This document shows, in pieces, positions 20,945 to 29,324 of a stretch of DNA of 45,936 bases. Both the position numbers and the translations under genes were made by a program. The notes beneath the pieces were generated by a model, which saw only the letters and a program-made list of their open reading frames with translations, was not told the origin of the DNA and did no database searches. Source of the DNA: an uncultured Opitutaceae bacterium (GTDB taxonomy: Bacteria > Verrucomicrobiota > Verrucomicrobiia > Opitutales > Opitutaceae); NCBI GenBank assembly GCA_903862595.1, contig CAIOYO010000003.1, positions 1 through 45,936 on the forward strand, written 5' to 3'. Every line of letters begins with the position of its first letter. Position 1 is the stretch's first letter.

Positions 20945-22192
20945 CTAGGGCTTGGCCGGCGCCAGCAGGAGCGAGATGGCGCCGTCGATGACTTCGTCGG
21001 TGACGAGCTTGAGCTTCTGGGCATCGCCGAGCGGCGAGTCCGGAGGCGCATCGCGGTTGAGCTCGGCGATGATCGTGCCGGCGCGCCCGCGGGCTCCGGC
21101 GATGAAGGCCTGCTTGGCGTCGTGCAGGGAGCCGCCACTGGGGTTGAACCGCGGCAGGAGCTTGTCCCCGACCCACACGGCCCACTCATCCCGGTCCGCA
21201 AAGTAAGCCGCGACCATGCCTTCGGTCTCCGCGCCTAATTGCCGCGCCAGTCGCTCCGCGATCTGGTCCGGGGTCGCTTCGCGATCCTCCACGTCGCGGC
21301 GGGCGAAGATGCGGACGTACAGGCGCAGGCCGGTGAAACGCTCGATGTTGGCCAGCTTCGCCGCGAAGGCGCGCGCCCGCGGGGGCGAGGCGGGCAGCAA
21401 ACTGGAGGGGTCATCGAACAGGGGTGGCTTCGCCTTCGGCGTGGCCGCGACTTGCGCCGCGAAGCGAGCGTCGTCCACGCGGAAGGCCTCCGCCGCCGCT
21501 CCGATCCGCCGGATCTTGACGTTCATGGTGTCGCCCTGGCGGATCTGCGTGAGCACCTCCCGCCCGGCCACCACCCGCCCGAAGACGCTGTGCAGGAAAT
21601 CCAGCCGCCGCACCGACCGCAGGGTGAAGAAGAACTGTGAACCGTTGGTGTCCGGTCCGATGTTCGCCATCGAGAGGATGCCCGCATCGTCGTGCCCCAG
21701 CCCGGGGCGGAACTCGTCCGGGAATTCGTACCCGGGGCCGCCCTGGCCGTTGCCGAGGGGGTCCCCTCCTTGCACCACAAAGTCCGGGACGACGCGGTGG
21801 AAGGTCAGCCCGTCGAAGAAAGGCCGCCGCGGCGCGGGCCCGAGGGAGCCCTCCGCGAGGCCGACGAAGCTCATCACGGTCAGCGGGGTCTGTTCGAAAA
21901 AGAGCTCGGCTGTGATCACGCCCCGCGGGGTGGTGAACTCGGCATAGACTCCCGGACGATCGAGGGGTGACGAGGCAGTCGCCGCCGCGGCGGTTGCGGG
22001 TGCGTCCGGGCCCGTGGCGGCGATCGGCTGCTGATTGCCCGACGTCACCGGGCTCGATGCCGCCGATGCGATGGTCGCAGGAGCGGCGTGGGTGGCGGTT
22101 GGCGCGAAAAAGCCCACGCCTACGGCGAGCGCGGCGAGGCTGAGGCGGAGGAGTCGACCGATTTCGGCGACATTGAGTTCAGATGCGCGCAT
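20945..22192 (-). CDS. Cyclophilin-type peptidyl-prolyl isomerase with C-terminal extension
   Basis: A 415-residue exported prolyl isomerase. I choose ATG 22192 (MRASELNVAEIGRLLRLSLA), giving a signal sequence that ends near THA-AP; a start 63 bases upstream would add a Pro-rich stretch. The cyclophilin domain occupies about residues 80-235: AEFTTPRGVITAELFFEQTP, SFVGLAEG, FFDGLTFHRVVPDFVVQGGD, GNGQGGPGYEFPDE, LSMANIGPDTNGSQFFFTL and LHSVFGRVVAGREVL, with the catalytic Arg in FHRV and QGGD present. About 180 further residues follow, including a GLRLYVRIFARRDVEDREAT region and LPRFNPSGGSLHDAKQAFIA, which I cannot assign. It heads a run of minus-strand genes ending with FKBP and yhbY. Confidence 0.92.
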   Translation of the reverse strand: MRASELNVAEIGRLLRLSLAALAVGVGFFAPTATHAAPATIASAASSPVTSGNQQPIAATGPDAPATAAAATASSPLDRPGVYAEFTTPRGVITAELFFEQTPLTVMSFVGLAEGSLGPAPRRPFFDGLTFHRVVPDFVVQGGDPLGNGQGGPGYEFPDEFRPGLGHDDAGILSMANIGPDTNGSQFFFTLRSVRRLDFLHSVFGRVVAGREVLTQIRQGDTMNVKIRRIGAAAEAFRVDDARFAAQVAATPKAKPPLFDDPSSLLPASPPRARAFAAKLANIERFTGLRLYVRIFARRDVEDREATPDQIAERLARQLGAETEGMVAAYFADRDEWAVWVGDKLLPRFNPSGGSLHDAKQAFIAGARGRAGTIIAELNRDAPPDSPLGDAQKLKLVTDEVIDGAISLLLAPAKP

Positions 22193-22383
22193 GGGAGGGG
22201 GCGGGGTGGGAAGACGGACGTAGTTCACGGCGGCCGATTGCGCAACCGTGGGCACCGATCGCGCCGTGATGATGCAGTCGGGCCTGAGCCATCCCGCTCA
22301 CGCGCGGGTGTGGTGGGCCAAGGGAGCACGGGCTCGCGACACTCTGCTCCCACGGGGGGCCGCGCTCCCAGGGAGCGGACGGC

Positions 22384-22713
22384 TCAGAGGAAGGTGCAGA
22401 TGTACTGGCAGATGCCGGACTTCACCTCGATGGTGAACCCGCTCTTGCCCGCGACCTCGAAGGCTTGGCCGGCGGTGTACGATGCTTGGGCCGACTGGCC
22501 ATCGAGCACGACCTGGCAGGAGCCATCCACGATCTCCATGCGCTCCGGCGCGGCGGTTCCGAAGTGGTAGGAACCCGGATAAATCAGCCCGAGGGTCTTC
22601 TTGACGCCGTCCGGCATGAGGACGGTGTGGCTGACGACGCGCCCGTCGAAGTAGACGTTGGCCTTGGTGTGGACCGTGACGCCGCCGAATTGGGAGGGAA
22701 GTGCGTGGGACAT
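22384..22713 (-). CDS. ppnP: Pyrimidine/purine nucleoside phosphorylase (PpnP, cupin fold)
   Basis: A 109-residue cupin-like protein homologous to E. coli YaiE/PpnP (94 residues), which phosphorolyses a broad set of nucleosides to base plus ribose-1-phosphate. Conserved features are NVYFDGRVVSHTVLMPDG, KTLGLIYPGSYHFGTAAPER, MEIVDGSCQVVLDGQ, FEVAGKSGFTIEV and the C-terminal CQYICTFL. ATG 22713 gives MSHALPSQFGG; a start 24 bases upstream is also open but adds no conserved sequence. It is divergent from the M14 peptidase across 104 bp. The 191 bp between its end and the cyclophilin start show nothing clear. Confidence 0.93.
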   Translation of the reverse strand: MSHALPSQFGGVTVHTKANVYFDGRVVSHTVLMPDGVKKTLGLIYPGSYHFGTAAPERMEIVDGSCQVVLDGQSAQASYTAGQAFEVAGKSGFTIEVKSGICQYICTFL

Positions 22714-22817
22714 GAGGGTCCGGATGCCAGTTCGCACAGGTCAACGCAAGCGTCGTCCGGGCCAATCTGCGCTGCAGGCTTTTCGCCGGCCGAAATCTCG
22801 CTTTGATACGGATTTAT

Positions 22818-25559
22818 ATGGTTCGTCCCGCATCCCCGGCCGGTGTGTTCCGCCTTTGCCTCGTTCTGCTCGTCGGTCTCGCGACGAGTGGGCGACTGTT
22901 CGCGATTGGCGAGCCGCTCGACTACTTCCTGCCCTCCGGCACCGCGTACGACTCGCGGGTGCCGACGCCGGAGCAGTTTTTCGGTTTCAAGGTGGGGGAG
23001 TGGCATCTGCGCAACGATCAGGTCGTGGCGTATGCCCGCGCGGTGGCGGCCGCGGCGCCCGAGCGGGTGCGGATCGAGGAGATGGGCCGCTCGCATGAAT
23101 TGCGGCCGCTGCTCCTGATCAAGGTTTCGTCGGCCGCGCATCTGCGCGACTTGGAGCGCCTTCGCCAGCAGCACCTTGACCTGCTGGATCCGGAGAAGGC
23201 GGGCCAGCTGGACTTGGGATCGATGCCGGCGGTGGTGAGCCTCGGGTATTCGGTCCATGGGAACGAGCCCAGTACGATCAACGCGGTGCCGGTGGTGCTT
23301 TACCACCTTGCGGCGGCCCGCGGCGCGGAGATCGAGGCGATGCTCTCGCAGCTGATCATCCTCATCGAGCCGGTGCGCAACCCGGACGGCTCGGACCGCT
23401 TCGCGCAGTGGGCTAACATGCACCGCGGCCGCAATCCGTCGGCGGACCCCTCGACCCGCGAACATCTTGAGGCGTGGCCGCGGAGCCGCGTGAACCACTA
23501 TTGGTTCGACCCCAACCGCGATTGGTTGCCCTTGGTCCACCCCGAGGCGCGCGCCCGCGCCGAAGTCTTCCATCGCTGGCGTCCGAATGTGCTCACCGAC
23601 CACCACGAGATGGGCACGAACAATACGTTCTTCTTTCAGCCCGGTGTGCCGGCCCGGAACAACCCGCTGACGCCGTCCGGGGTGACCCCGCTGACGGCCA
23701 AGATCGCCGACTTCCACGCCCGGGCGTTCGATGCCCGCGGGCTGCTGTATTACAGCGAGCAGGGCTTCGATGACTTCTATCCCGGCAAGGGATCGACGTA
23801 CCCCGATCTGCACGGCTCCGTCGGGATTCTCTTCGAGCAGGGCAGTTCCCGCGGGCACGTGCAGGAGAGCGACAATGGCGACCTGACGTTTGCGTTCACC
23901 ATCCGCAATCAGGTGCTGACGTCGTTCAGCACGCTCGCCGCCGCTCAGACGTTGCGCCGCGAATTGCTCGAGCTCCAGCGCTCGTTCACCCCGGAGACGC
24001 TCGCACTCGCCCGGCAATCGCGGGTCAAAGCTCACGTGTTCTCCGATGGCGGCGATCCCGTGCGCGGCGCGGCTCTCGTCGATCTGCTGCTTCGTCACCG
24101 GATCGATGTGCGACCACTCGCGAACCCGCTCGAGGTCGGCGGCCGGACGTTCCGTCCGGACTCCGCGTGGGTCGTGCCGGTCGAGCAGCCGCAATACCGG
24201 CTTCTCACCGAGATCTTCGGACGCCGCACCGAGTTCACCGACTCCTCCTTCTATGACGTCTCCGCGTGGTCCGTGCCACTGGCGTTCAATCTGCCGACGG
24301 CGGAGGTCGAGTCGGTCCCCGCGAGCGGCCCGGCTCTGCAGCAGGCCCCGACTCCCGTCGGCCGCGTCGTGGGTGGATCCAGCACCTATGCCTACCTGTT
24401 TTCGTGGGAGCCGTACTTCGCTCCGCGCGCGCTGCATCGCCTGCAGCGGGAGGACATTCGCGTGAAAGGTCTGACCTCGCCGATCGATGTGGTGCTGGCG
24501 GACGGATCGCGGCAGACGTTCGGACCGGGAGCGATTCTTGTTCCCGTGGGACAACAGCCGGAGCAGGCCGCCAAGATCGCGGCAATCGTCGAAACGATCG
24601 CTCGCGAGGATGCGGTCACGGTCCATGCCCTGCGGACCGGACTCACGCCGGGCGGGGTCGATCTGGGCAGCCCCTCCTTCGTGACCCTGCCGCGCGCGAA
24701 GGTCGCGCTGGTCACGGGCGAAGGGGTGGACGTCTACGAAGCCGGCGAGGCGTGGCATGCGCTCGATGTGCAGGCCGGCGTCTCCGTCAGCATGCTGGAA
24801 ACGCCCCTGCTTTCGCGCGTGGATCTCTCGCGCTACACGACGATCGTGATGGTTGATGGTTTGTACGAGACGATCAGCGACGCGGCGGTGGACGCGCTGC
24901 GGCGCTGGGTGCGGGCCGGAGGCACTCTGATTGTCCAGGGCCGCGCGGGCGAGTGGGCCGCGAAGAAGGAACTCTTCAAGGCCGAGTACGAACGCTCCGC
25001 GCCGGATGGCGCGCACGCGGTGCGTGGCGCCTCGCCCACGAGCGCCCCGGTCGCTTCGTCCGCTTCGGCTCCCCGCAGCACCAGTGACGGCTCGGCGGCG
25101 ACGCCGAGTCCGGTCCGGCGCCAGCCCTACGGTCGCATGGACGATCTCGAGGCGCTGAAGCTAGTCTCCGGATCGATCTTCTCGACGCGGCTGGATGTGA
25201 CCCATCCGTTGGGTTACGGTCACCGCGCCGACGAGGGGTCCACGGAAACGGACTGGCCGGTCTTCCGCACGACCATGCTGCGGCTCAAGCCGTCGCGCTC
25301 GCCCTACGAATCAGTGGCGGTCTACGCAAAGGATCCGTTGCTCGCGGGCTTCGTGTCCGAGCAGAACCTGCGGGCGCTCTCCGGCACCGCGGCGGTCGTC
25401 GCTCAGCCGGTGGGCCAAGGAGTCGTGGTGGCGATGACGGAGAGCCCGAATTTCCGGGGTTACTGGCTCGGTGGCACCAAGCTGTTCATGAACGCGGTGT
25501 TCTACGGCAAGGCGATCCGCGGGGTGCGGACGTGGTCGGGCTCCGACGATCAGAACTGA
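22818..25559 (+). CDS. M14 family zinc carboxypeptidase, secreted
   Basis: A 913-residue exported metallopeptidase. ATG 22818 gives the signal sequence MVRPASPAGVFRLCLVLLVG...LFA; an in-frame TTG five codons earlier is less likely. The M14 domain covers about residues 45-400. Zinc ligands are His147 and Glu150 in YSVHGNEPS and a His in LTDHHEMG (about 262-263); the substrate motif EPVRNPDGSDRF (about 184-195) is present. Downstream, residues about 440-900 contain a flavodoxin/GATase-like or DUF-type module with PFGPGAILVPVGQQPEQ-like and RYTTIVMVDGLYETISD segments, as seen in large environmental M14 proteins. A low-complexity Ser/Ala/Pro linker lies near residues 735-770. It probably cleaves peptides in the periplasm or outside. 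Confidence 0.9.
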   Translation: MVRPASPAGVFRLCLVLLVGLATSGRLFAIGEPLDYFLPSGTAYDSRVPTPEQFFGFKVGEWHLRNDQVVAYARAVAAAAPERVRIEEMGRSHELRPLLLIKVSSAAHLRDLERLRQQHLDLLDPEKAGQLDLGSMPAVVSLGYSVHGNEPSTINAVPVVLYHLAAARGAEIEAMLSQLIILIEPVRNPDGSDRFAQWANMHRGRNPSADPSTREHLEAWPRSRVNHYWFDPNRDWLPLVHPEARARAEVFHRWRPNVLTDHHEMGTNNTFFFQPGVPARNNPLTPSGVTPLTAKIADFHARAFDARGLLYYSEQGFDDFYPGKGSTYPDLHGSVGILFEQGSSRGHVQESDNGDLTFAFTIRNQVLTSFSTLAAAQTLRRELLELQRSFTPETLALARQSRVKAHVFSDGGDPVRGAALVDLLLRHRIDVRPLANPLEVGGRTFRPDSAWVVPVEQPQYRLLTEIFGRRTEFTDSSFYDVSAWSVPLAFNLPTAEVESVPASGPALQQAPTPVGRVVGGSSTYAYLFSWEPYFAPRALHRLQREDIRVKGLTSPIDVVLADGSRQTFGPGAILVPVGQQPEQAAKIAAIVETIAREDAVTVHALRTGLTPGGVDLGSPSFVTLPRAKVALVTGEGVDVYEAGEAWHALDVQAGVSVSMLETPLLSRVDLSRYTTIVMVDGLYETISDAAVDALRRWVRAGGTLIVQGRAGEWAAKKELFKAEYERSAPDGAHAVRGASPTSAPVASSASAPRSTSDGSAATPSPVRRQPYGRMDDLEALKLVSGSIFSTRLDVTHPLGYGHRADEGSTETDWPVFRTTMLRLKPSRSPYESVAVYAKDPLLAGFVSEQNLRALSGTAAVVAQPVGQGVVVAMTESPNFRGYWLGGTKLFMNAVFYGKAIRGVRTWSGSDDQN

Positions 25560-25575
25560 GCGCGCCGTGCGGTAG

Positions 25576-25597
25576 GCCGGGCGCCGAGGCGTCCGGC
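25576..25597. terminator. GC-rich hairpin between convergent genes (weak candidate)
   Basis: gccgggcgc and the complementary gcgtccggc fold into a short GC-rich stem with a G-T pair and a 4-nt loop in the 43-bp gap between the ends of the M14 peptidase and queE. There is no T-run on either strand, so it would not be a classical terminator. Confidence 0.3.
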
Positions 25598-25602
25598 ACC
25601 CC

Positions 25603-26304
25603 TCAGGTGCCGCGCCGGTTGCCGTAGAGTTCGACGTGCAGCCGGTGAGCGTAGCGGTAGCCGCGCGCCTTGCAGAGCTCGCTCAGCCACGCGGAGCGGG
25701 CCCGCAGCGCCTCAGGGGTCACGCCTTCCGGCATCAGCAGCACCTTGTGGCGGGGGATGTCCCGCTGGAGCGAGGCGAGCATTTCCTCCAGTTCGGCGAC
25801 GTCGGCGGGTGAGGTGACGACGAACTTGAACTGGTACGTGCCTTCGCCGCGATCGAGCCACGCGCGGATGACGTCGGGCTGCCAGCGGGTGGCCTCGTGC
25901 CGGCGCCGCCAGGTGGGATGCTGAGTGGCATCGGGGGCGGAGTTGAGCAGCTTCGGGGAGAGCGAAGCGAGGTCGCACGCGATGCCGGTGGGAGCGACGG
26001 TGCCGGCCGTTTCGAGGGTGATGTGATGGCCGAGTTTCCGGATCTCCGCGGCGAGAGCGTGGATGTCCGGCGCGATCATGGGCTCGCCGCCGGTCAGCAC
26101 CACGTGGCGCGTGGTGGGATGGGCTTCGATCTCGCGGAGGATCTCGGGGAGACTGCGCTGCTTGCCCTCGGGCTGCCATGAGGCATAGGGCGTATCGCAC
26201 CACGCGCAGCGGAGGTTGCAGCCGCTGGTGCGCACGAAGACGGAGGGGACTCCGGTGAGTTCTCCTTCGCCCTGCACGGAATGAAAGATCTCGGCGATGA
26301 GCAT
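25603..26304 (-). CDS. queE: 7-carboxy-7-deazaguanine synthase (radical SAM)
   Basis: A 233-residue radical SAM enzyme that contracts 6-carboxytetrahydropterin to 7-carboxy-7-deazaguanine, the step before QueC. The N-terminus MLIAEIFHSVQGEGELTGVP is the QueE signature. The Fe-S cluster ligands are Cys29, Cys33 and Cys36 in SGCNLRCAWC, followed by GGEP (TGGEPMI) and ITLETAGT. Later segments CDLASLSPKLLNS and YQFKFVVTSPADV are also typical. It lies 27 bp downstream of queC on the same strand, forming a queCE unit. ATG at 26304. Confidence 0.96.
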   Translation of the reverse strand: MLIAEIFHSVQGEGELTGVPSVFVRTSGCNLRCAWCDTPYASWQPEGKQRSLPEILREIEAHPTTRHVVLTGGEPMIAPDIHALAAEIRKLGHHITLETAGTVAPTGIACDLASLSPKLLNSAPDATQHPTWRRRHEATRWQPDVIRAWLDRGEGTYQFKFVVTSPADVAELEEMLASLQRDIPRHKVLLMPEGVTPEALRARSAWLSELCKARGYRYAHRLHVELYGNRRGT

Positions 26305-26331
26305 GACGACGCGGGCGGGGTGGAACGTTGC

Positions 26332-27018
26332 TCAGGCGCCGGGCGCGGCGGGGAGCGGATCGAGGTGCACGTAGTCCGTGGGATCGGGAATGCCCGCTTG
26401 CAGGAAAGCCTCGCGCCGCTCCACGCAGGTCCCGCAGCGGCCGCAGTGACGGTCGCCGCCCTTGTAGCACGACCACGTCTGGCGGAAGTCCACGCCGAGC
26501 CGTGCGCCCTCCGCGGCGATCTCGCCCTTGGTCAGCGCAATGAACGGCCGCAGGAGCTGCACGCCGGCGTAGGTGCCGAGCCGCATCGCATCCGCCATGG
26601 CCCGCATGAAATCCTCGCGGCAGTCCGGATAGATGGCGTGGTCACCGCCGTGCGCGGCGATAACGAGCCCTTCGGCGCCGCGGCTTTCCGCGATGCCGCA
26701 GGCGATGCTCAGCAGGATCGCGTTGCGAAAGGGCACCACGGTCTGCCGCATGGTGGCATCGGCGTAGTGTCCCTCGGGGATCTCCCCGCCGGAGCGCAGC
26801 AGGTGGGAGGAGAAAAAGGCGTCCACGAAGGGCAGCGGGATCTCCAGATGCGACACGCCGAGCTGGGCTGCCTGTGCGGCGGCGAAGGGGATCTCGCACC
26901 GATTGTGCTTGGCGCCGTAGTCGAAGCTCAGCGCGGCGGCCACGGTGTGGTGCGCCCGCGCCCAATGGAGCGCAGTCACCGAATCCATCCCGCCTGAGCA
27001 GAGAACAACGACCTTCAT
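26332..27018 (-). CDS. queC: 7-cyano-7-deazaguanine synthase
   Basis: A 228-residue ATP-dependent enzyme that converts 7-carboxy-7-deazaguanine to preQ0 in queuosine biosynthesis. The PP-loop VVLCSGGMDSVTALHWA lies at residues 4-20; SFDYGAKHNRCE, VPFRNAILLSIACGIAE and AHGGDHAIYPDCR follow. The C-terminal zinc site is given by cysteines in SCYKGGDRHCGRCGTCVERR. I use ATG 27018; the open frame extends upstream but overlaps the divergent deacetylase promoter region and has no QueC character. queE follows after 27 bp. queD and queF are not in the window. Confidence 0.96.
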   Translation of the reverse strand: MKVVVLCSGGMDSVTALHWARAHHTVAAALSFDYGAKHNRCEIPFAAAQAAQLGVSHLEIPLPFVDAFFSSHLLRSGGEIPEGHYADATMRQTVVPFRNAILLSIACGIAESRGAEGLVIAAHGGDHAIYPDCREDFMRAMADAMRLGTYAGVQLLRPFIALTKGEIAAEGARLGVDFRQTWSCYKGGDRHCGRCGTCVERREAFLQAGIPDPTDYVHLDPLPAAPGA

Positions 27019-27138
27019 GCGACGATGCCCCGAGTGTGCGCGACCGGAGCGGGGAGGGGAAGCGCGATTCACCCACGGCACCCGCCCGGAAATCCGGCTC
27101 GTTTTTTCGTTCCAGCCACTCCTATCTGCCGGAGGCGC

Positions 27139-27999
27139 ATGGTCATTCTCCACGATCCCCAGTGTGCGGAGTACGGGTCCTACCTCCGGCCCGAGCAACC
27201 GGCCCGCGTGCTCAAGTCCGTGCCCTTCCTGCAGGCGGCGCATCCCGGTTGGGAATGGCGCGTGCCCTCCGGCGTGGTGACGGATGCGACGCTCCAATTG
27301 GCCCACACGCCGGCGCTGCTGCGGCGCCTGCAGGGGCCGCCGGATTTCGACGAGGATACGCCGTACTTCCCCGGCATCTTCGAGCACGCCCGTCGCGCCG
27401 TGTCCGCCGCTGTGGAGGCCATGGAACTCGCGCTCGCCCAGGAGCGGAAGGCCTTCGCGCTGATGCGGCCCCCCGGCCATCACGCCACCGCCGGCCAGGC
27501 CATGGGGTTCTGTTACCTGAACCAGATCGCCGTGGCCGCGCTGGAAGCCCGCCGCCGCGGCGCCGCCCGCGTGGCGGTGTGGGACTTCGACGCGCACCAC
27601 GGCAACGGCACCGAGGCGATCCTCGAAGGTCGCGAAGGATTCCGGTTCTGCTCCGTCCATCAGTTCCCCGGCTACCCCGGCACCGGCACCCGCCAGACCG
27701 CCACCTGCCGGAACTGGACCGTCCCTCCTCACACCCCGCCCGGGGATCACATGGAGGCCCTCGCCAAGTCCTGGGACGCCGTGCTCGCGTTCCGCCCCGA
27801 CCTCGTCCTCATCTCCGCGGGTTTCGACGCCTACGCCAAGGACCCGATTACCGCAATGAGTCTTGAGAAAGAACACTTTGTGGAACTAGGACGCTGGGTG
27901 GCGCAGGCCGACTTCCCGGCGGCGGCGGTGTTGGAGGGTGGCTACAGTCCCGACCTTCCGCAGTTGATTGGGGCGTTTCTCGAAGCGTGGGACGCCTGA
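27139..27999 (+). CDS. Histone deacetylase-like (arginase-fold) amidohydrolase
   Basis: A 286-residue zinc-dependent deacetylase-like enzyme of the HDAC/AcuC/acetylpolyamine amidohydrolase superfamily. A good Shine-Dalgarno (ggagg, 27131-27135) precedes ATG 27139, though only three bases separate them. Active-site motifs are present: RPPGHHAT (about 113-120), GFCYLNQIAVAA, VWDFDAHHGNGTEAIL (about 151-166, Asp and His zinc ligands and charge relay), and ISAGFDAYAKDPI (about 232-244, second Asp ligand), then LEGGYS near the end with Gly-Gly-Tyr. In bacteria these hydrolyse acetylated small amines, acetyl-lysine or related amides; the substrate cannot be deduced. It is divergent from queC across 120 bp. 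Confidence 0.92.
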   Translation: MVILHDPQCAEYGSYLRPEQPARVLKSVPFLQAAHPGWEWRVPSGVVTDATLQLAHTPALLRRLQGPPDFDEDTPYFPGIFEHARRAVSAAVEAMELALAQERKAFALMRPPGHHATAGQAMGFCYLNQIAVAALEARRRGAARVAVWDFDAHHGNGTEAILEGREGFRFCSVHQFPGYPGTGTRQTATCRNWTVPPHTPPGDHMEALAKSWDAVLAFRPDLVLISAGFDAYAKDPITAMSLEKEHFVELGRWVAQADFPAAAVLEGGYSPDLPQLIGAFLEAWDA

Positions 28000-28125
28000 C
28001 CGAGGCCACGCGTCGCTGATGCGAGGCTTTTTCGTTTGGCCGGTGTTTTGAGCGGAATTGAGCGTTGAAGGCGACGCCGCGGGCGGAGACGTTTTCGCCA
28101 CGCAATTTCTGCGGCCCTGTCCCTG

Positions 28126-29295
28126 ATGAATCTGCATTTTATCCCGTCCCCGCTCCGGCGCCTGCTCGGCGTGAAGGTGCCTTCGCCGAAGCCGACGTAC
28201 GAACTGCTGGACCTTCCGGGATCCCTGGGGCCGCTGTTGGCCGCGTTGGATCGGGTGGACGAGGTGACGCTCGATACCGAGGCGGACAACATGTACCACT
28301 ACAAGACGCGGGTCTGCCTGCTGCAGTTCCTCGTTGGCGACCGGATTTTCCTGGTCGATGTGCTCGCCCCCGGTATCGAGTCCAAGCAGCTCTGGTCGCG
28401 CCTGGCGACGAAGCATTTGGTGATGCACGGCAGCGACTTCGACCTGCGCCTGCTCCACGCGGAATGTGGATTCCGGGCCCACAGCCTCTTCGACACGATG
28501 CTCGCGGCGCAGTTGCTCGGACGGAAGCGGATCGGGCTGGCTTCGCTGCTCGAGGAACACTTCGGCGTCCAGCTCGACAAGGAAGGGCAGAAGGCCAACT
28601 GGTCCAAGCGTCCGATCTCACCCAAGTTGCGCGACTACGCGGCGCGCGATGTGGCGCACCTGCCGGACCTGCGCGACCTGCTCACCAAGGACCTCGTCAA
28701 ACGCGGTCGCTACGCGTGGTTCGAGCAGCAGTGCGCGCGGCAGATCGAGGCCGGAGCGGAAGGCTTTGCCCCGCCGGACGAGAACGACTGGCGCATCGGG
28801 CGGTCCGAGCGACTCCGCGGCAAGGGCCTGACGGTCCTCCACGCGGTGTGGCATTGGCGTGAGCAGACGGCGCAGCGGCTGGATGTGCCGCCGTTCAAGG
28901 TCTGCTCGAACGATATCCTGCTCCGCTATGCGCAGTGCGCGGATGAGGGCGGCTCGGAGGCGGCGGTCGTGCAGGCCGCGCACCTCGGGAAACGCCAGGA
29001 CCGGCTCAGCGCGTCGCTCACGGCGGCGGTGCGCGCCGGGCTGGAGCGAGATCCGCACACGCTGCCGCGCCGTCGCGGCCGAGACCCGGAGCACACGCCG
29101 CTGTCAGCCGAGGAGATTTCCCGCCAGGATCGCATCAAGCTCGCGCGCGATCGCGTGGCGGCGAAGCTCGACATCGAGCCCACCCTCATCGCCAACCGCA
29201 GCCAGCTCGCGCAGATCGCGCGCGCCCCGGACCGGATCGGCACGATCCTGCTTCCCTGGCAGGCGGAGTTGCTCGACGGCGAGCACCTCCACTGA
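28126..29295 (+). CDS. rnd: Ribonuclease D (DEDDy exonuclease with HRDC domain)
   Basis: A 389-residue 3'-5' exoribonuclease, involved in tRNA and structured RNA 3' trimming. The DEDD residues are visible: Asp50 and Glu52 in VTLDTEAD (Exo I), Asp107 in HGSDFDLRLL (Exo II), and Tyr171 with Asp175 in DYAARDVAHLPDL (Exo III, DEDDy form). Asp123 in SLFDTMLAAQLLG is also conserved. The HRDC region covers roughly residues 220-300 (LHAVWHWREQTAQRLDVPPF). ATG 28126 begins MNLHFIPSPLRRLLGVKV. The OleC-like gene follows after 29 bp on the same strand. A weak stem before a T-run near 28010-28035 may end the preceding gene. Confidence 0.93.
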   Translation: MNLHFIPSPLRRLLGVKVPSPKPTYELLDLPGSLGPLLAALDRVDEVTLDTEADNMYHYKTRVCLLQFLVGDRIFLVDVLAPGIESKQLWSRLATKHLVMHGSDFDLRLLHAECGFRAHSLFDTMLAAQLLGRKRIGLASLLEEHFGVQLDKEGQKANWSKRPISPKLRDYAARDVAHLPDLRDLLTKDLVKRGRYAWFEQQCARQIEAGAEGFAPPDENDWRIGRSERLRGKGLTVLHAVWHWREQTAQRLDVPPFKVCSNDILLRYAQCADEGGSEAAVVQAAHLGKRQDRLSASLTAAVRAGLERDPHTLPRRRGRDPEHTPLSAEEISRQDRIKLARDRVAAKLDIEPTLIANRSQLAQIARAPDRIGTILLPWQAELLDGEHLH

Positions 29296-29324
29296 GCGCC
29301 GGTCCAGCGCAGGGAGCGTGCGGC

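Noticed and set aside
22584-25016. 810-codon open frame on the minus strand over the M14 peptidase
   Set aside because: Arg/His/Gln-rich shadow of the plus-strand peptidase, which has clear motifs and a signal peptide.
26305-27138. preQ1 riboswitch upstream of queC or queE
   Set aside because: No compact preQ1-type stem with an A-rich tail was found in either gap; the 27-bp queC-queE gap is too short.
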